In this document: piece after piece, positions 18,966-27,737 of the stretch
Position numbering within the stretch: position 1 is the first letter of the stretch
Layout of the letters: the number at the start of each line of letters is the position of its first letter
From: Pseudomonadota bacterium
GTDB lineage: Bacteria; Pseudomonadota; Gammaproteobacteria; Burkholderiales; Burkholderiaceae_C
Length of the DNA stretch: 64,000 nt
NCBI GenBank assembly: GCA_029780695.1
Contig: JAKOYD010000037.1
Location: 1-64,000 of the forward strand
Direction of reading: 5' to 3'
Position numbers and translations under genes: made by a program
Notes under the pieces: model-generated
Databases searched by the model: none
The model's input: only the letters and a program-made list of their open reading frames with translations
Told to the model about the DNA's origin: nothing

Positions 18966-19722
18966 AGGCAGGCATGGGGCGCGTCAAATACAGCTCGGCC
19001 AGCCGCGCGCGCTGCGGCGCGCGCACACCCAGTTGTCCCGTCAGGTAGGCGTCGATGCCGCCAAAGTCGTGTTCCACGGCCTGCAGCGCGGCGTCCAGAA
19101 AGTCCGCCTGCACGCGCCACAGCACGTTCAGCACGTCGCGCGGCGCGCGTGCCTCGGGCAACGCGGGCATGCGGTAGTAGTCGTTGGTCAGCAGGTAGTC
19201 TTGCATCACCACGTCGCGCGGCACGCCCAGCGCCAGCAGGATCAGCGCGGCGGCAAAGCCGGTGCGGTCCTTGCCCGCCGTGCAGTGAAACACCAGCGGC
19301 GCGTCGCTGTCGACCAGGTGCTCGAACAACTGGGCAAACGCCGCCGCGTTGTCGTGCACGAAGGCGCGGTAGGTCTGCTGCATCAGCCCCACGGCCTGCG
19401 CGGGCGTCACGGTCTGGCCGGCGTCCAGCAGGTCTTTCATGCGTTGCACCACGGTGGGCTCGATGGGCAGCGCGTGCTGCCGCACGCCCGGCAAGTCGTA
19501 GGGCACGGCAGCGCGCTCGGACGTGCCGCGAAAGTCGACGACGCGCGTCACGCCCAAGGCCTGAAACACCGCGGCGTCATCGGCGGTCAGCGCGGCCAGG
19601 TGGTCGGAGCGGAACAGCCGGCGCCAGCGCACGGGCTGCCCGTGCGCGCCGGCGTAGCCGCCCAGGTCGCGAAAATTGCTGGCGCCGCTGAGGCGCAGGG
19701 AGCGTTCAGGGTGCTGGGTCAT
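18958..19722 (-). CDS. Tyrosine-protein phosphatase (dual-specificity type)
   Basis: A 254-aa cytoplasmic phosphatase of the Y_phosphatase3 type. It begins with the family motif LSGASNFRDLGGY and carries the P-loop HCTAGKDRTG (catalytic Cys and Arg) in VFHCTAGKDRTGFAAALILLALG-like context. No signal peptide is visible. ATG 19722 was chosen over an in-frame TTG at 19734. Its natural substrate is unknown; the next gene upstream on the same strand is a GT39 membrane enzyme. Confidence 0.88.
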   Translation of the reverse strand: MTQHPERSLRLSGASNFRDLGGYAGAHGQPVRWRRLFRSDHLAALTADDAAVFQALGVTRVVDFRGTSERAAVPYDLPGVRQHALPIEPTVVQRMKDLLDAGQTVTPAQAVGLMQQTYRAFVHDNAAAFAQLFEHLVDSDAPLVFHCTAGKDRTGFAAALILLALGVPRDVVMQDYLLTNDYYRMPALPEARAPRDVLNVLWRVQADFLDAALQAVEHDFGGIDAYLTGQLGVRAPQRARLAELYLTRPMPASL

Positions 19723-19797
19723 GGGAGCCTGCAAGACATGGTTGGCCGGATTGTCGCGCCGATGGCGCCGCGGCCGCGCGCAACGCGCGCTGCTTGC

Positions 19798-21351
19798 TCA
19801 ACCGCCGCGCGCGCGGGCGCAGGCGGCGGGCACATAGGCGCGCCAGTGCACCGTGAACGGGCGGCCGGCTGGCTCGCGCGGCCAGGGCACTTGCCAGGTG
19901 CCGTCGTGCGGCCGCAGGTCGGCCTGTGCCGCCACGCGGTTCAGCGGCTCGGGCGGCACGTCGGAGGCGTCGTCGTCCGTCCAGATCCACAGCGCACCGC
20001 CGGCCTGCAGACGCGCCGGCGTGACCCAGGGTGAATAGCGCGGGTCGCCGTGGATCAGCACCGACGGCTGCCGCGGCGACAAGGCCACGGCCAGCGTGCC
20101 GGCCAGGTGGTATTCGCCCGCCACCACATCGAGCGGGCACTGCGACACGCCGTCCCAGCTGGCCTGCGCGTGCGCGGCCAGCGCGGCCGACGGCCAGTCG
20201 GTGCGCACCGGCCGCTGGCGCCATTGGGCAATGAAGGCCAGGTAGGCGCCCGACAACACCGAAATCAGCACCAACCACACCAGCAGACCGCGCGACAGGC
20301 GCGGGCGGGCCACGCCTAGCCACGCCGTCGGCAAGCACGCGACCGCCAGCAGGCCACTGAAAGTCCACATGGGCACGCCCCACATGTCGCGCACCCGGGC
20401 GATGCCGGCCAGGCCCAGCAGCGCCGTCAGCAAACCCGGCGCCAGCGCCAGCACCAGCAGGTAGCCCGGCCAGTCGGTGTGCAGCCGGGTGGCCGCGCGC
20501 ACGCCGGCCTCAACGGGCTTGGCCCGCCGCGCCTGGCGCCAGGCCGGCAGCACGGCCCACAGCACGATCAGCAGCAGCGGCACATGGTTGATGAACTGCA
20601 TGCCCAGAAAGCCCCATGCATCGGCGCGCGGGTGGCCCACGTCCGCGCCGGCGCGGCTGCTGACGTAGGCAAACGGCAGCCCACCGTGCTGCCACAACCA
20701 GCGCAGGTGCGGCGCCAGCACCGCCACGGCCAGCAGCACGGCCAGCCACGGCCCCGGGGTGCGCAGCACGCGGCGTTGCGGCGTGGCCAGCACGTACACG
20801 CCCAGGCAGGCCAGCAGCAAGGCGCCCGAATACTTGGTCAACAAACACAGCCCCGCCAGCAGGCCCAGCAGCAGCCACTGGCGCAGCCGGCCGTCCTGCA
20901 AGGCCGCCAGCAGCGCCCAGCCAATGCCGGCCCACAACGGCAGTTGCGCTACGTTGTGGTTGAACTCCAGCGCCGGGCGCGTAAGAAACACCGTGCCCAT
21001 GGTCAACGCCGCGCCCAGCCAGGCGCGCTCGCGCGTCATCAGGCGGCGTCCGGTCAGCCACACCAGCCACAGCGTGAAGCCGATGCACACCTGGCTCAGC
21101 AGGTAAGGCCCGGCACGGCCGAATACGCGGTAGAACACGTACAGCACCCAGGGTGCCATCGGCGGGTGCTTGTAATAGCCCCACTCCCCTTCGTGGCCCC
21201 AGGTCAGGCTTTCGACCACGTCCAGCGGAAATCCGGCGGTGACCCAGGGCGGCACCAGCGACCAGGCCGCCGCGTACAGCGCCGCCGCCACCAGCAGCGC
21301 GCGCGGCACGCGGGCGTCGGACGCGGATCGCGGATCGGTCAGGGTGGACAC
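19798..21351 (-). CDS. GT39 family glycosyltransferase (ArnT-like)
   Basis: An integral membrane protein of about 517 residues that probably transfers a sugar from a polyprenyl phosphate carrier. After the first helix comes the family loop DVVESLTWGHEGEWGYYKHPP, where the acidic pair and YYKHPP are diagnostic of GT39. About ten more hydrophobic segments follow, then a soluble C-terminal domain. No ATG gives a sensible N-terminus; GTG 21351 (VSTLTDPRS) was taken, with TTG 21369 as alternative. The longer open frame to 21609 runs over the divergent neighbour's start. Confidence 0.8.
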   Translation of the reverse strand: MSTLTDPRSASDARVPRALLVAAALYAAAWSLVPPWVTAGFPLDVVESLTWGHEGEWGYYKHPPMAPWVLYVFYRVFGRAGPYLLSQVCIGFTLWLVWLTGRRLMTRERAWLGAALTMGTVFLTRPALEFNHNVAQLPLWAGIGWALLAALQDGRLRQWLLLGLLAGLCLLTKYSGALLLACLGVYVLATPQRRVLRTPGPWLAVLLAVAVLAPHLRWLWQHGGLPFAYVSSRAGADVGHPRADAWGFLGMQFINHVPLLLIVLWAVLPAWRQARRAKPVEAGVRAATRLHTDWPGYLLVLALAPGLLTALLGLAGIARVRDMWGVPMWTFSGLLAVACLPTAWLGVARPRLSRGLLVWLVLISVLSGAYLAFIAQWRQRPVRTDWPSAALAAHAQASWDGVSQCPLDVVAGEYHLAGTLAVALSPRQPSVLIHGDPRYSPWVTPARLQAGGALWIWTDDDASDVPPEPLNRVAAQADLRPHDGTWQVPWPREPAGRPFTVHWRAYVPAACARARGG

Positions 21352-21472
21352 GGCAGGCTGCGTGGACAAAGGGCGCGATTGTAGGACGGAGTACCTATCT
21401 CGCCCAGGCTGCGCCGCCTCACGCCGTCGTCCTACAGCGCCGCGGGGACCGCTTGCCGACAATCCGCTGCGC

Positions 21473-23878
21473 ATGCCCGCCCGCCCCGACACCCCACCGC
21501 CCGCCGACCCCGCGTCGGCGTCCGAGCGCGATTTGCCGCCGCCCGACGACACGATGGCGCAAGCCGCGCGCCAGCCGCTGGCGTATGGGCTGGTCAGCGC
21601 CGCCGTCATCGTGGCGGCGCTTTATTTTGGGCGCGACGTGCTGATGCCGCTGGCGCTGGCGGTGCTGGTGGGCTTCGTGCTCGACCCGATGGTGTCGTGG
21701 CTCAAGCGGCGCGGCGTGCCGCGCCTGGCGGCGGTGATCGTCGTCGTGCTTTCGACGCTGGCGCTGCTGGCGGCCACGGGGTTTTTCATCTTCACGCAGT
21801 TGCGCCAGATCAGCAACGACTTGCCGGTCTATGAAACCAACATCACGCGCAAGCTGCGCAGCTTCGGCCAGCAGCTGCGCCAGCCGGGCCTGCTGGACCA
21901 GTACTCGCGCGTGGTGAACCAGGTCGAACGCGAGATCGAGGAAACCCAGCGCAAGGCAGAACCGCCCAAGGCCAAGAGCGAGCAGCCCATGCGCGTCGAG
22001 GTGGTTGGGCAGACCGTCAAGCCCTGGCAGCGCCTGCTGGCCTGGGCCGAGACCTTTACCACCCCGCTGGCCATGGCCGGCATCGTGTTCCTGTTCGTGG
22101 TGCTGATCCTGCTGGACAAGGGCGAACTGCGCGACAAGGTACTGCGCCTGCTGGGCGGCGGAAACCTGCACCGCAGCACCGATGCGCTGGGCGACGCCGC
22201 GCAGCGCGTCAGCAAGTACCTGACGATGCAACTGGTGGTCAACGCCACCTACGGCATCCCGATGGCGCTGGGGCTGCTGTTCATCGGCGTGCCGGGCGCG
22301 CTGGTGTGGGGGCTGCTGGCGGCGGTGCTGCGTTTCGTGCCATATCTGGGGCCGGTGATCGGGGCGGTGTTTCCGCTGACGCTGGCCTTCGCCGTTGACC
22401 CTGGCTGGGACATGGTGCTGTGGACGGTGGCGCTCATCGTGACGCTGGAGCTGATCAGCAACAACCTTGTCGAGCCTTGGCTGTATGGCACCAGCACCGG
22501 CATGTCCACGCTGTCGCTGATTCTGGCGGCCATGTTCTGGACCGCGCTGTGGGGCCCCATCGGCCTAGTGCTGGCCACCCCCATCACCGTGGTGCTGCTG
22601 GCGCTGGGCCACCATCTGCCGCAGTTGCGGATACTCGAAGTGTTGCTGGGCAGCGCCGGCGCGCTGGACGAGTCCACGCGCCTGCACCAGCGCCTGCTGG
22701 CGGGCGACGTGGAAGAAGCGGCCGAACTGGCCGCGCGCCACGCCGACGAAGAGTCGCCGCAGGTGTTTTACGACGGCATCGCCATGGGCGCGTTGCGCCT
22801 GGCCTCCAGCGCGTATGGCACCGTCGCCACGGCCGAGCAGCGGCATCGCGTGGTCTCGGGCATGGAACGCGTGATCGAGGAGCTGCGCGAACAGCACCCG
22901 CCGCCCGCCGACTTGCCGGTGCGCGTGGCCTGCATCGGCGGGCGCTGGGCGGTCGATTCGCTGGCGGCCGACATGGCCGCGCACGTTCTGGCGCTCGAGG
23001 GCATTGGCGCGCGCGTGGTGCAGTCCGGCCTGCCGTCGGCCGACTACTTTGCCCGGCTGGACCTCAAGGGCATCGAGATGCTCTGCCTTTGCTATTTTTC
23101 GCCCGAGCCGACCACGCAGGCCAAATACTTCGTGCGCCGCCTCAAGCGCCATTGGCCACAGGTGCAGGTGCTGCTGGCGGCATGGAATTTTCAGCTCGGG
23201 CCGGCCGGTGCCAACACGGCGCAGGCCATTGGTGTCGACGCGCTGGTCACCTCGCTGGGCGAATTGGTGGCGCAGGCGCAGGCACGCCTGGTGCACGCCG
23301 ACGGCACGCCTTTTCAACCCGCCCCGATGCCCGAAAACGAACGCCAGCGCCTAGTGGCGCTGCACGGCAGCGGCGTGCTAGATGCCGAGCTGCGTGGCCG
23401 CTTCGACGCCATCGCCAAGCGCGCCGCCGATGCGTTTGACACGCCGGTCGCGTTGGTCTCCTTGATCGGCGACGAATGGCAGATCACGCACGGCGACGCC
23501 AGCGCCGCCGGCCGCCCTGAGGTTGGCGAGCCCGAGCGCGGCGCGCCACGGCCGCTGTCGCTGTGCGGCCACGTGGTGGCGGGCGAATCAACGCTGGTGG
23601 TGCCCGACGTGCTGCGCGACGCCCGCTTTGCCGCCAACCCGGTGCTGAAGGAGCGCGGCATCCGCTTCTACGCCGGCGCGCCGCTGAAAGACGCGGACGG
23701 TCTGGTGCTGGGCACGCTGTGCCTGCTCGACACCGCGCCGCGCACCCTGACCCCGCGCGACGTGCTGCTGCTCGAAAACATGGCTGCCGAAGTCATGAGC
23801 GCCGTCGAAAAGCGCGTGGCGCGGCAGGGCGACGACAAGGCACCCGCGGGCACCGCCGCTTTGCCGGCCGGCGCCTGA
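21473..23878 (+). CDS. AI-2E/PerM-type transporter fused to a GAF domain
   Basis: An 801-aa fusion. Residues about 30-390 are an AI-2E transporter (PerM/TqsA/UPF0118) with paired N-terminal helices, the long soluble segment 130-200, and the conserved LVEPWLYGTSTGMSTLSLI stretch. Residues about 400-470 are helical. Residues about 480-605 look like a Rossmann-type, B12-binding-like fold (RVACIGGRWAVDSLAADMAAH). Residues about 620-790 form a GAF domain (FYAGAPLKDADGLVLGTLCLLD). The ATG at 21473 fits the transporter N-terminus. Transport substrate and GAF ligand are unknown; a sensor-gated permease is inference. Confidence 0.85.
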   Translation: MPARPDTPPPADPASASERDLPPPDDTMAQAARQPLAYGLVSAAVIVAALYFGRDVLMPLALAVLVGFVLDPMVSWLKRRGVPRLAAVIVVVLSTLALLAATGFFIFTQLRQISNDLPVYETNITRKLRSFGQQLRQPGLLDQYSRVVNQVEREIEETQRKAEPPKAKSEQPMRVEVVGQTVKPWQRLLAWAETFTTPLAMAGIVFLFVVLILLDKGELRDKVLRLLGGGNLHRSTDALGDAAQRVSKYLTMQLVVNATYGIPMALGLLFIGVPGALVWGLLAAVLRFVPYLGPVIGAVFPLTLAFAVDPGWDMVLWTVALIVTLELISNNLVEPWLYGTSTGMSTLSLILAAMFWTALWGPIGLVLATPITVVLLALGHHLPQLRILEVLLGSAGALDESTRLHQRLLAGDVEEAAELAARHADEESPQVFYDGIAMGALRLASSAYGTVATAEQRHRVVSGMERVIEELREQHPPPADLPVRVACIGGRWAVDSLAADMAAHVLALEGIGARVVQSGLPSADYFARLDLKGIEMLCLCYFSPEPTTQAKYFVRRLKRHWPQVQVLLAAWNFQLGPAGANTAQAIGVDALVTSLGELVAQAQARLVHADGTPFQPAPMPENERQRLVALHGSGVLDAELRGRFDAIAKRAADAFDTPVALVSLIGDEWQITHGDASAAGRPEVGEPERGAPRPLSLCGHVVAGESTLVVPDVLRDARFAANPVLKERGIRFYAGAPLKDADGLVLGTLCLLDTAPRTLTPRDVLLLENMAAEVMSAVEKRVARQGDDKAPAGTAALPAGA

Positions 23879-23931
23879 GGCGCGGCGCGGACGAGCGCCC
23901 TTTCACCCCAAAAATATGGGGCTTTCGTGGC

Positions 23932-23976
23932 CCTGACGCTTGTCCCTACAACGTCTATAGCTATCTTTTTGAGAGC
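23932..23976. repeat. Dispersed repeat family A
   Basis: CTGACGCTTGTCCCTACAAC then GTCTATAGCTATCTTTTTG, between the convergent transporter and kinase genes. Confidence 0.6.
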
Positions 23977-23982
23977 TTCACG

Positions 23983-25323
23983 TTATTCGGACACCGCGGG
24001 TGCCGCAGGAAGCTCGACCCGTATCGCCAGCCCCGGCGAGGCGTTGCGCACGCTCATCGTGCCCCCGTGCGCCTGCGCCACCAGCCGCACCAGGTACAGC
24101 CCCAGGCCGACGCCGCCGGTGCCGCGTTGACGCGCGCTGTCGGTGCGATAGAACGGCTCCGACAAGTGCGCCAGTTGCTCGGGCAGCACGCCGGGGCCAT
24201 GGTCGCGCACCTCGATGGCGACGCCGCCGCCGGGCATCGGACCCAGGTGCAGCTCAGGCGGCGCTGCATCGCCCGGGCTGTGGCGCAGCGCGTTGTCGAG
24301 CAAGTTGCGCAGCAGCAGGCGCACACGGCCCGCGTCCAGCCGCAGCGCGGGCGGCAGGACGGCGTCCACGTGCAGGGCCACCGCCGGTGCGGCAGGGTGC
24401 GCGGCGGCCACGGACGCCGCCAGCTCGCGCGCCAGCGCCGCCACGTCGGTCGGCTCGCGCTGCAAGGCGGCGTGCGGGCTGGCCAGGCGCTCGCTCTCCA
24501 GCAGGTCGGCGATCAGTTCGCGCATCAAGGCCAGGTCGCGCAGCAGCGCGGCGCGGGTCGGCTCGGTGGCGGCGTCGTCGGGCAGCAATTCGGCGTTGAG
24601 GCGCGCGCGGGTCAGCGGGCTGCGCAGCTCGTGGCTGATGGCCAGCAGCAGGCCGCGCTTGGCGTCCAGCATCTGGCGGATGTCGGCGGCCATCTGGTTC
24701 ACGCTGCGCGCCAGCTCGCTCAGTTCGTCGGGGTGGCGCGCGTGCGGCACGTCGATGGGCGGCTCGAACTGGCCGGCGCCGAAGCGTCGCACACCGGCAC
24801 CGATGTCGCGGATCGGCCGCAGCATGCGGTGCACGGCCGCGTAGGCCAGCGCCGTCAACGCCAGCAGCGCCGCCAGCGTGATCCACACCGTGCGGCGCGG
24901 CTCGTCGTGTTCGGCACGCGCGCGCAACGACAGCGTGATGCGGTGGCCGTCGGCGGTCTGGCGCACCACGGCGCGGTGCCCGGCGCCCTCGCCCTGCGCC
25001 CACGGCGGCCCGTGGCGTGGCGCGGGGCCCGACGCCCAGTTGACCTGCGGGCCTTCGATGCGAATCACCACCGGCAGCTGCTCGGCCAGGGCGCGTGCGC
25101 GGTCGATGCGCGGGGGCGAGCCGATGTCGGCCACCAGCCGGTCGGCGTAGTCGCCCACCAGCGGATCGACCGCCGCGCGCCAGCCCACCGAGAACGCGCG
25201 GCCGATGCCGCCCAGAAACGCCGCGCTCATCGCCAGCGCCAGCAGCACAAACAGCAACACCAGCCGCACGCGCAGCGAATGGCGCGCGCGCCGCCACCAG
25301 CCGCGCCTGTCGCTGCCGCTCAT
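23983..25323 (-). CDS. Sensor histidine kinase (CpxA/EnvZ-like)
   Basis: A 446-aa inner-membrane kinase with a helix at residues about 19-42, a periplasmic domain of about 110 residues, a second helix near 150-170, a HAMP domain (RMLRPIRDIGAGVRRFG), the H-box LLAISHELRSPLTRAR, and an ATPase domain with LLDNALRHSP, DHGPGVLPEQ and GGVGLGLYL. Its ATG overlaps the stop of the response regulator gene (ATGA). With the Spy-like lipoprotein gene upstream, the set looks like a Cpx-type envelope stress system. Confidence 0.92.
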   Translation of the reverse strand: MSGSDRRGWWRRARHSLRVRLVLLFVLLALAMSAAFLGGIGRAFSVGWRAAVDPLVGDYADRLVADIGSPPRIDRARALAEQLPVVIRIEGPQVNWASGPAPRHGPPWAQGEGAGHRAVVRQTADGHRITLSLRARAEHDEPRRTVWITLAALLALTALAYAAVHRMLRPIRDIGAGVRRFGAGQFEPPIDVPHARHPDELSELARSVNQMAADIRQMLDAKRGLLLAISHELRSPLTRARLNAELLPDDAATEPTRAALLRDLALMRELIADLLESERLASPHAALQREPTDVAALARELAASVAAAHPAAPAVALHVDAVLPPALRLDAGRVRLLLRNLLDNALRHSPGDAAPPELHLGPMPGGGVAIEVRDHGPGVLPEQLAHLSEPFYRTDSARQRGTGGVGLGLYLVRLVAQAHGGTMSVRNASPGLAIRVELPAAPAVSE

Positions 25324-26000
25324 GGCGCGCGCCGCGCCAGCGCCAGCGTGTAGCCGGCGTTGCGCAGGGTCTTGATGGCGTCCAGCGGCTCCAGCTTCTT
25401 GCGCAGGCGGCTGACCACGATATCCACCGCGCGGGTGTACAGGTCGGCGTCGTGCCCGCGCAGCGCCGACAGGATGTCGTCGCGGCTGAACACGCTGCCG
25501 GGCGAGCGCGCCAGCAGGTGCAGCAGGTCGAACTCGGTGCTGGTCAATTCCACCGGCTGGCCCAGCCGGCGCACGGTGCGTGTGGCGGCGTCGACGCTAA
25601 GACCGTCGAAGTGCAGCGCATGGGCCGCTGGCGGCGCGGCCACGCGGCGGCGCAGGATGGTTTGCACGCGCGCCACCAGCTCGCGCGGCTCGAACGGCTT
25701 GGGCAGGTAATCGTCGGCACCCAGCTCCAGCCCCACCACGCGGTCGGTCAGCTCGCCGCGCGCGGTCAGCATCAGGATCGGGATGTCGCTGCCCTGTCGG
25801 ATGATGCGGCACAGCTGAAAGCCATCCATCTCGGGCAGCATGACGTCCAGGATGACGGCGTCGAAGCCCCCTTCGGCCAGCCGCGCCAGTCCGGCGCTGG
25901 GCGCCAGCGCGTGTTCCAGCGCCATATCGAACCGCGCGAAATAGGCGGCCAGCGGACCGCCCAGTTCGGCGTCGTCATCGATCAGCAGGATGCGGGGCAT
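25320..26000 (-). CDS. OmpR-family response regulator (CpxR-like)
   Basis: A 226-aa transcription factor. The receiver has IDDDAE acidic residues, the phospho-acceptor Asp in AVILDVMLPEMDG, and KPFEPREL; the winged-helix domain ends with AVDIVVSRLRKKL and NAGYTLAL. ATG 26000 (MPRILLIDDD) was chosen over an in-frame TTG at 26021. It lies 62 bases after the lipoprotein gene and overlaps the kinase by four bases. Confidence 0.93.
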   Translation of the reverse strand: MPRILLIDDDAELGGPLAAYFARFDMALEHALAPSAGLARLAEGGFDAVILDVMLPEMDGFQLCRIIRQGSDIPILMLTARGELTDRVVGLELGADDYLPKPFEPRELVARVQTILRRRVAAPPAAHALHFDGLSVDAATRTVRRLGQPVELTSTEFDLLHLLARSPGSVFSRDDILSALRGHDADLYTRAVDIVVSRLRKKLEPLDAIKTLRNAGYTLALARRAP

Positions 26001-26062
26001 GGGAGTGGATTGTGGCGCCAAGGCCTGCGCAGTGACGCCGCTGCAACTGCACGCCGTTCAAT

Positions 26063-26542
26063 TCACCCGCGCGGCCCGCCGTGGCCCCAGCGCCCGCGCC
26101 GCTGCATGAATTCGCGCACCTTCTGCTGCTGTGCGGGGTTCAGGCTGTCGTAGAAGTCGCCCAGCGCGGCGATCACTTCGGGGCTGCCGGCGCGCACGGC
26201 GTCGGTCTTCTGCTGCACCAGGGCCTGCGCCTTCGCGCGGTCGAAGGTCGTGCCGGACACCAGCGCCTGCACGTCGGCGCGCGGATCTGCGCCGCCGCGC
26301 ACGGCCAGGCGCTGCGTGTGCAGCTTTTCGCCCAGCGTGGCCAGCTTGGCTTTCTGCGCGGCGTCCAGGTCCAGCTTGCCGGCAATGCGGTCGACCATCT
26401 TGCCGCGCCACTCGGCCTGCTGCTCGGGCGTGGCGTGGCTGCCCATGCCGTGGTGCATGCGGTGGCCACAGGCGGCCACACCGCCCAGCGCGATGACGGC
26501 GCCGGTCAGGCCGATGAGGGTGCGTTTGATCCAGGTTTTCAT
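26063..26542 (-). CDS. Spy/CpxP-like periplasmic lipoprotein
   Basis: A 159-aa small helical protein. The N-terminus MKTWIKRTLIGLTG leads into a hydrophobic stretch ending LGGVAAC, a lipobox, so a membrane-anchored lipoprotein is likely. The mature part has a Met/His-rich start (HRMHHGMGSH) and two LTxxQ-like repeats (LDLDAAQKAKL and LNPAQQQKVREF), the signature of Spy/CpxP chaperones and heavy-metal-resistance proteins. ATG 26542 was chosen; the longer frame adds 14 residues. It precedes the two-component genes and may feed back on the kinase, as CpxP does; the His/Met cluster suggests metal binding. Confidence 0.82.
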   Translation of the reverse strand: MKTWIKRTLIGLTGAVIALGGVAACGHRMHHGMGSHATPEQQAEWRGKMVDRIAGKLDLDAAQKAKLATLGEKLHTQRLAVRGGADPRADVQALVSGTTFDRAKAQALVQQKTDAVRAGSPEVIAALGDFYDSLNPAQQQKVREFMQRRGRWGHGGPRG

Positions 26543-26643
26543 GACGGTGCTCCTTGTCGTGAGCGTGTTGAACATGTCCGTCATGGTGCCGGCCGCAGGG
26601 CGCGGCGTCTTCTCGGTGCGGTCTCGGTTTGTTTCGTTATTTT

Positions 26644-27672
26644 TCAGCCGGGCGGGGCGCCGAAATCTTCGGTGTCGACTTCGCGCCGGGCCTGTTCGGC
26701 ATAGCGGTGGCCGCTGACGGTGCGCTGGTTGATCAGCGCGTCCAGCCGCGCCAGCAGGGCACTGTCGAGCGCGACGTCGGCGGCGGCGAAGTTCTCGATG
26801 GCGTGCGCGAGCGAGCGCGTGCCCGGAATCGGCAGCACGTCGGCGCCCTGGTGCAGCAGCCAGGCGAGCGCCAGCTGCGCGGGCGTGCAGCCGGCTTCGT
26901 CGGCCAGTTGACGGTACGACGCCAGCAGCGGCAGGTTGCGCGCGTGATGATCGGGCGCAAAGCGCGGCATCGGGCGGCGGATGTCCTTGTCGGGCAGGGC
27001 CTCGACCGCCGCCACATCAGGCAACGCGCCGGCCAGAAAGCCGCGCCCCAGCGGGCTGAAGGCGACAAAGCTCACGCCCAGGTCGCGGCAGGCCTGCAGC
27101 ACGGCGATTTCGGGGTTGCGCGTCCACAGCGAATATTCGGTCTGCAGCGCAGCAATGGGGTGCACCGCGTGCGCCCGGCGCAGCGTGGCCGCGGACACTT
27201 CGGACAGGCCGATGGTGCGGATCTTGCCCGCGCGCACCAGATCGGACAGCGCGCCCACGCTGTCTTCGATAGGCACCTGCTTGTCCCAGCGGTGCAGGTA
27301 GCACAGGTCGATCACGTCGGTCTTCAGGCGCCGCAGCGAGCCTTCGCAGGTCGCGCGCAGCGACTCGGGCCGCCCGTTGATCACGCGGCCGGGCTTCACG
27401 CTGCCATCGCCCGCCTCCACCGTCATGCCGCATTTGCTGGCCAGGGTGAAGCGGCTGCGCTGCGGACCCAGTACGCGGCCCACCAGCGATTCGCTGACAC
27501 CGAAGCCGTACAGCGCGGCGGTGTCGAAGTGCGTGCAGCCGGCATCGAGCGCGCCGCGCAGCACGCGCTCGGCCTCGTCGGCCGAAATGGGCGTGCCGTA
27601 GGCATGGCAGATGTTCATGCAGCCCAGGCCGATGGCGCCGACCTGGAACGGACCCAATGCGCGCTGTTTCAT
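26644..27672 (-). CDS. Aldo/keto reductase
   Basis: A 342-aa NADPH-dependent oxidoreductase of the Tas/YajO type. The catalytic tetrad is visible: Asp and Tyr in HFDTAALYGFGVSE, Lys in TLASKCG, and His in CYLHRWD; the cofactor loop IPGTRSLAHAIENF is near the C-terminus. The ATG at 27672 was chosen because the longer frame reads into a dispersed repeat. It is the last gene of the pmd operon strand, 57 bases after pmdC; a role in protocatechuate-related aldehyde reduction is possible but unproven. Confidence 0.88.
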   Translation of the reverse strand: MKQRALGPFQVGAIGLGCMNICHAYGTPISADEAERVLRGALDAGCTHFDTAALYGFGVSESLVGRVLGPQRSRFTLASKCGMTVEAGDGSVKPGRVINGRPESLRATCEGSLRRLKTDVIDLCYLHRWDKQVPIEDSVGALSDLVRAGKIRTIGLSEVSAATLRRAHAVHPIAALQTEYSLWTRNPEIAVLQACRDLGVSFVAFSPLGRGFLAGALPDVAAVEALPDKDIRRPMPRFAPDHHARNLPLLASYRQLADEAGCTPAQLALAWLLHQGADVLPIPGTRSLAHAIENFAAADVALDSALLARLDALINQRTVSGHRYAEQARREVDTEDFGAPPG

Positions 27673-27691
27673 GGTTTCAATGGCAAATCGG

Positions 27692-27737
27692 CCGCTGGCG
27701 CTTGCAGGACAAGCGCATTCAGCTATCATTTATGCAG
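27692..27737. repeat. Dispersed repeat family A
   Basis: CCGCTGGCGCTTGCAGGAC AAGCGCATTCAGCTATCATTT: near-complete copy with GCGCTTG/CAAGCGC stem. It overlaps the pmdC stop codon and lies just before the reductase start. Confidence 0.8.
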
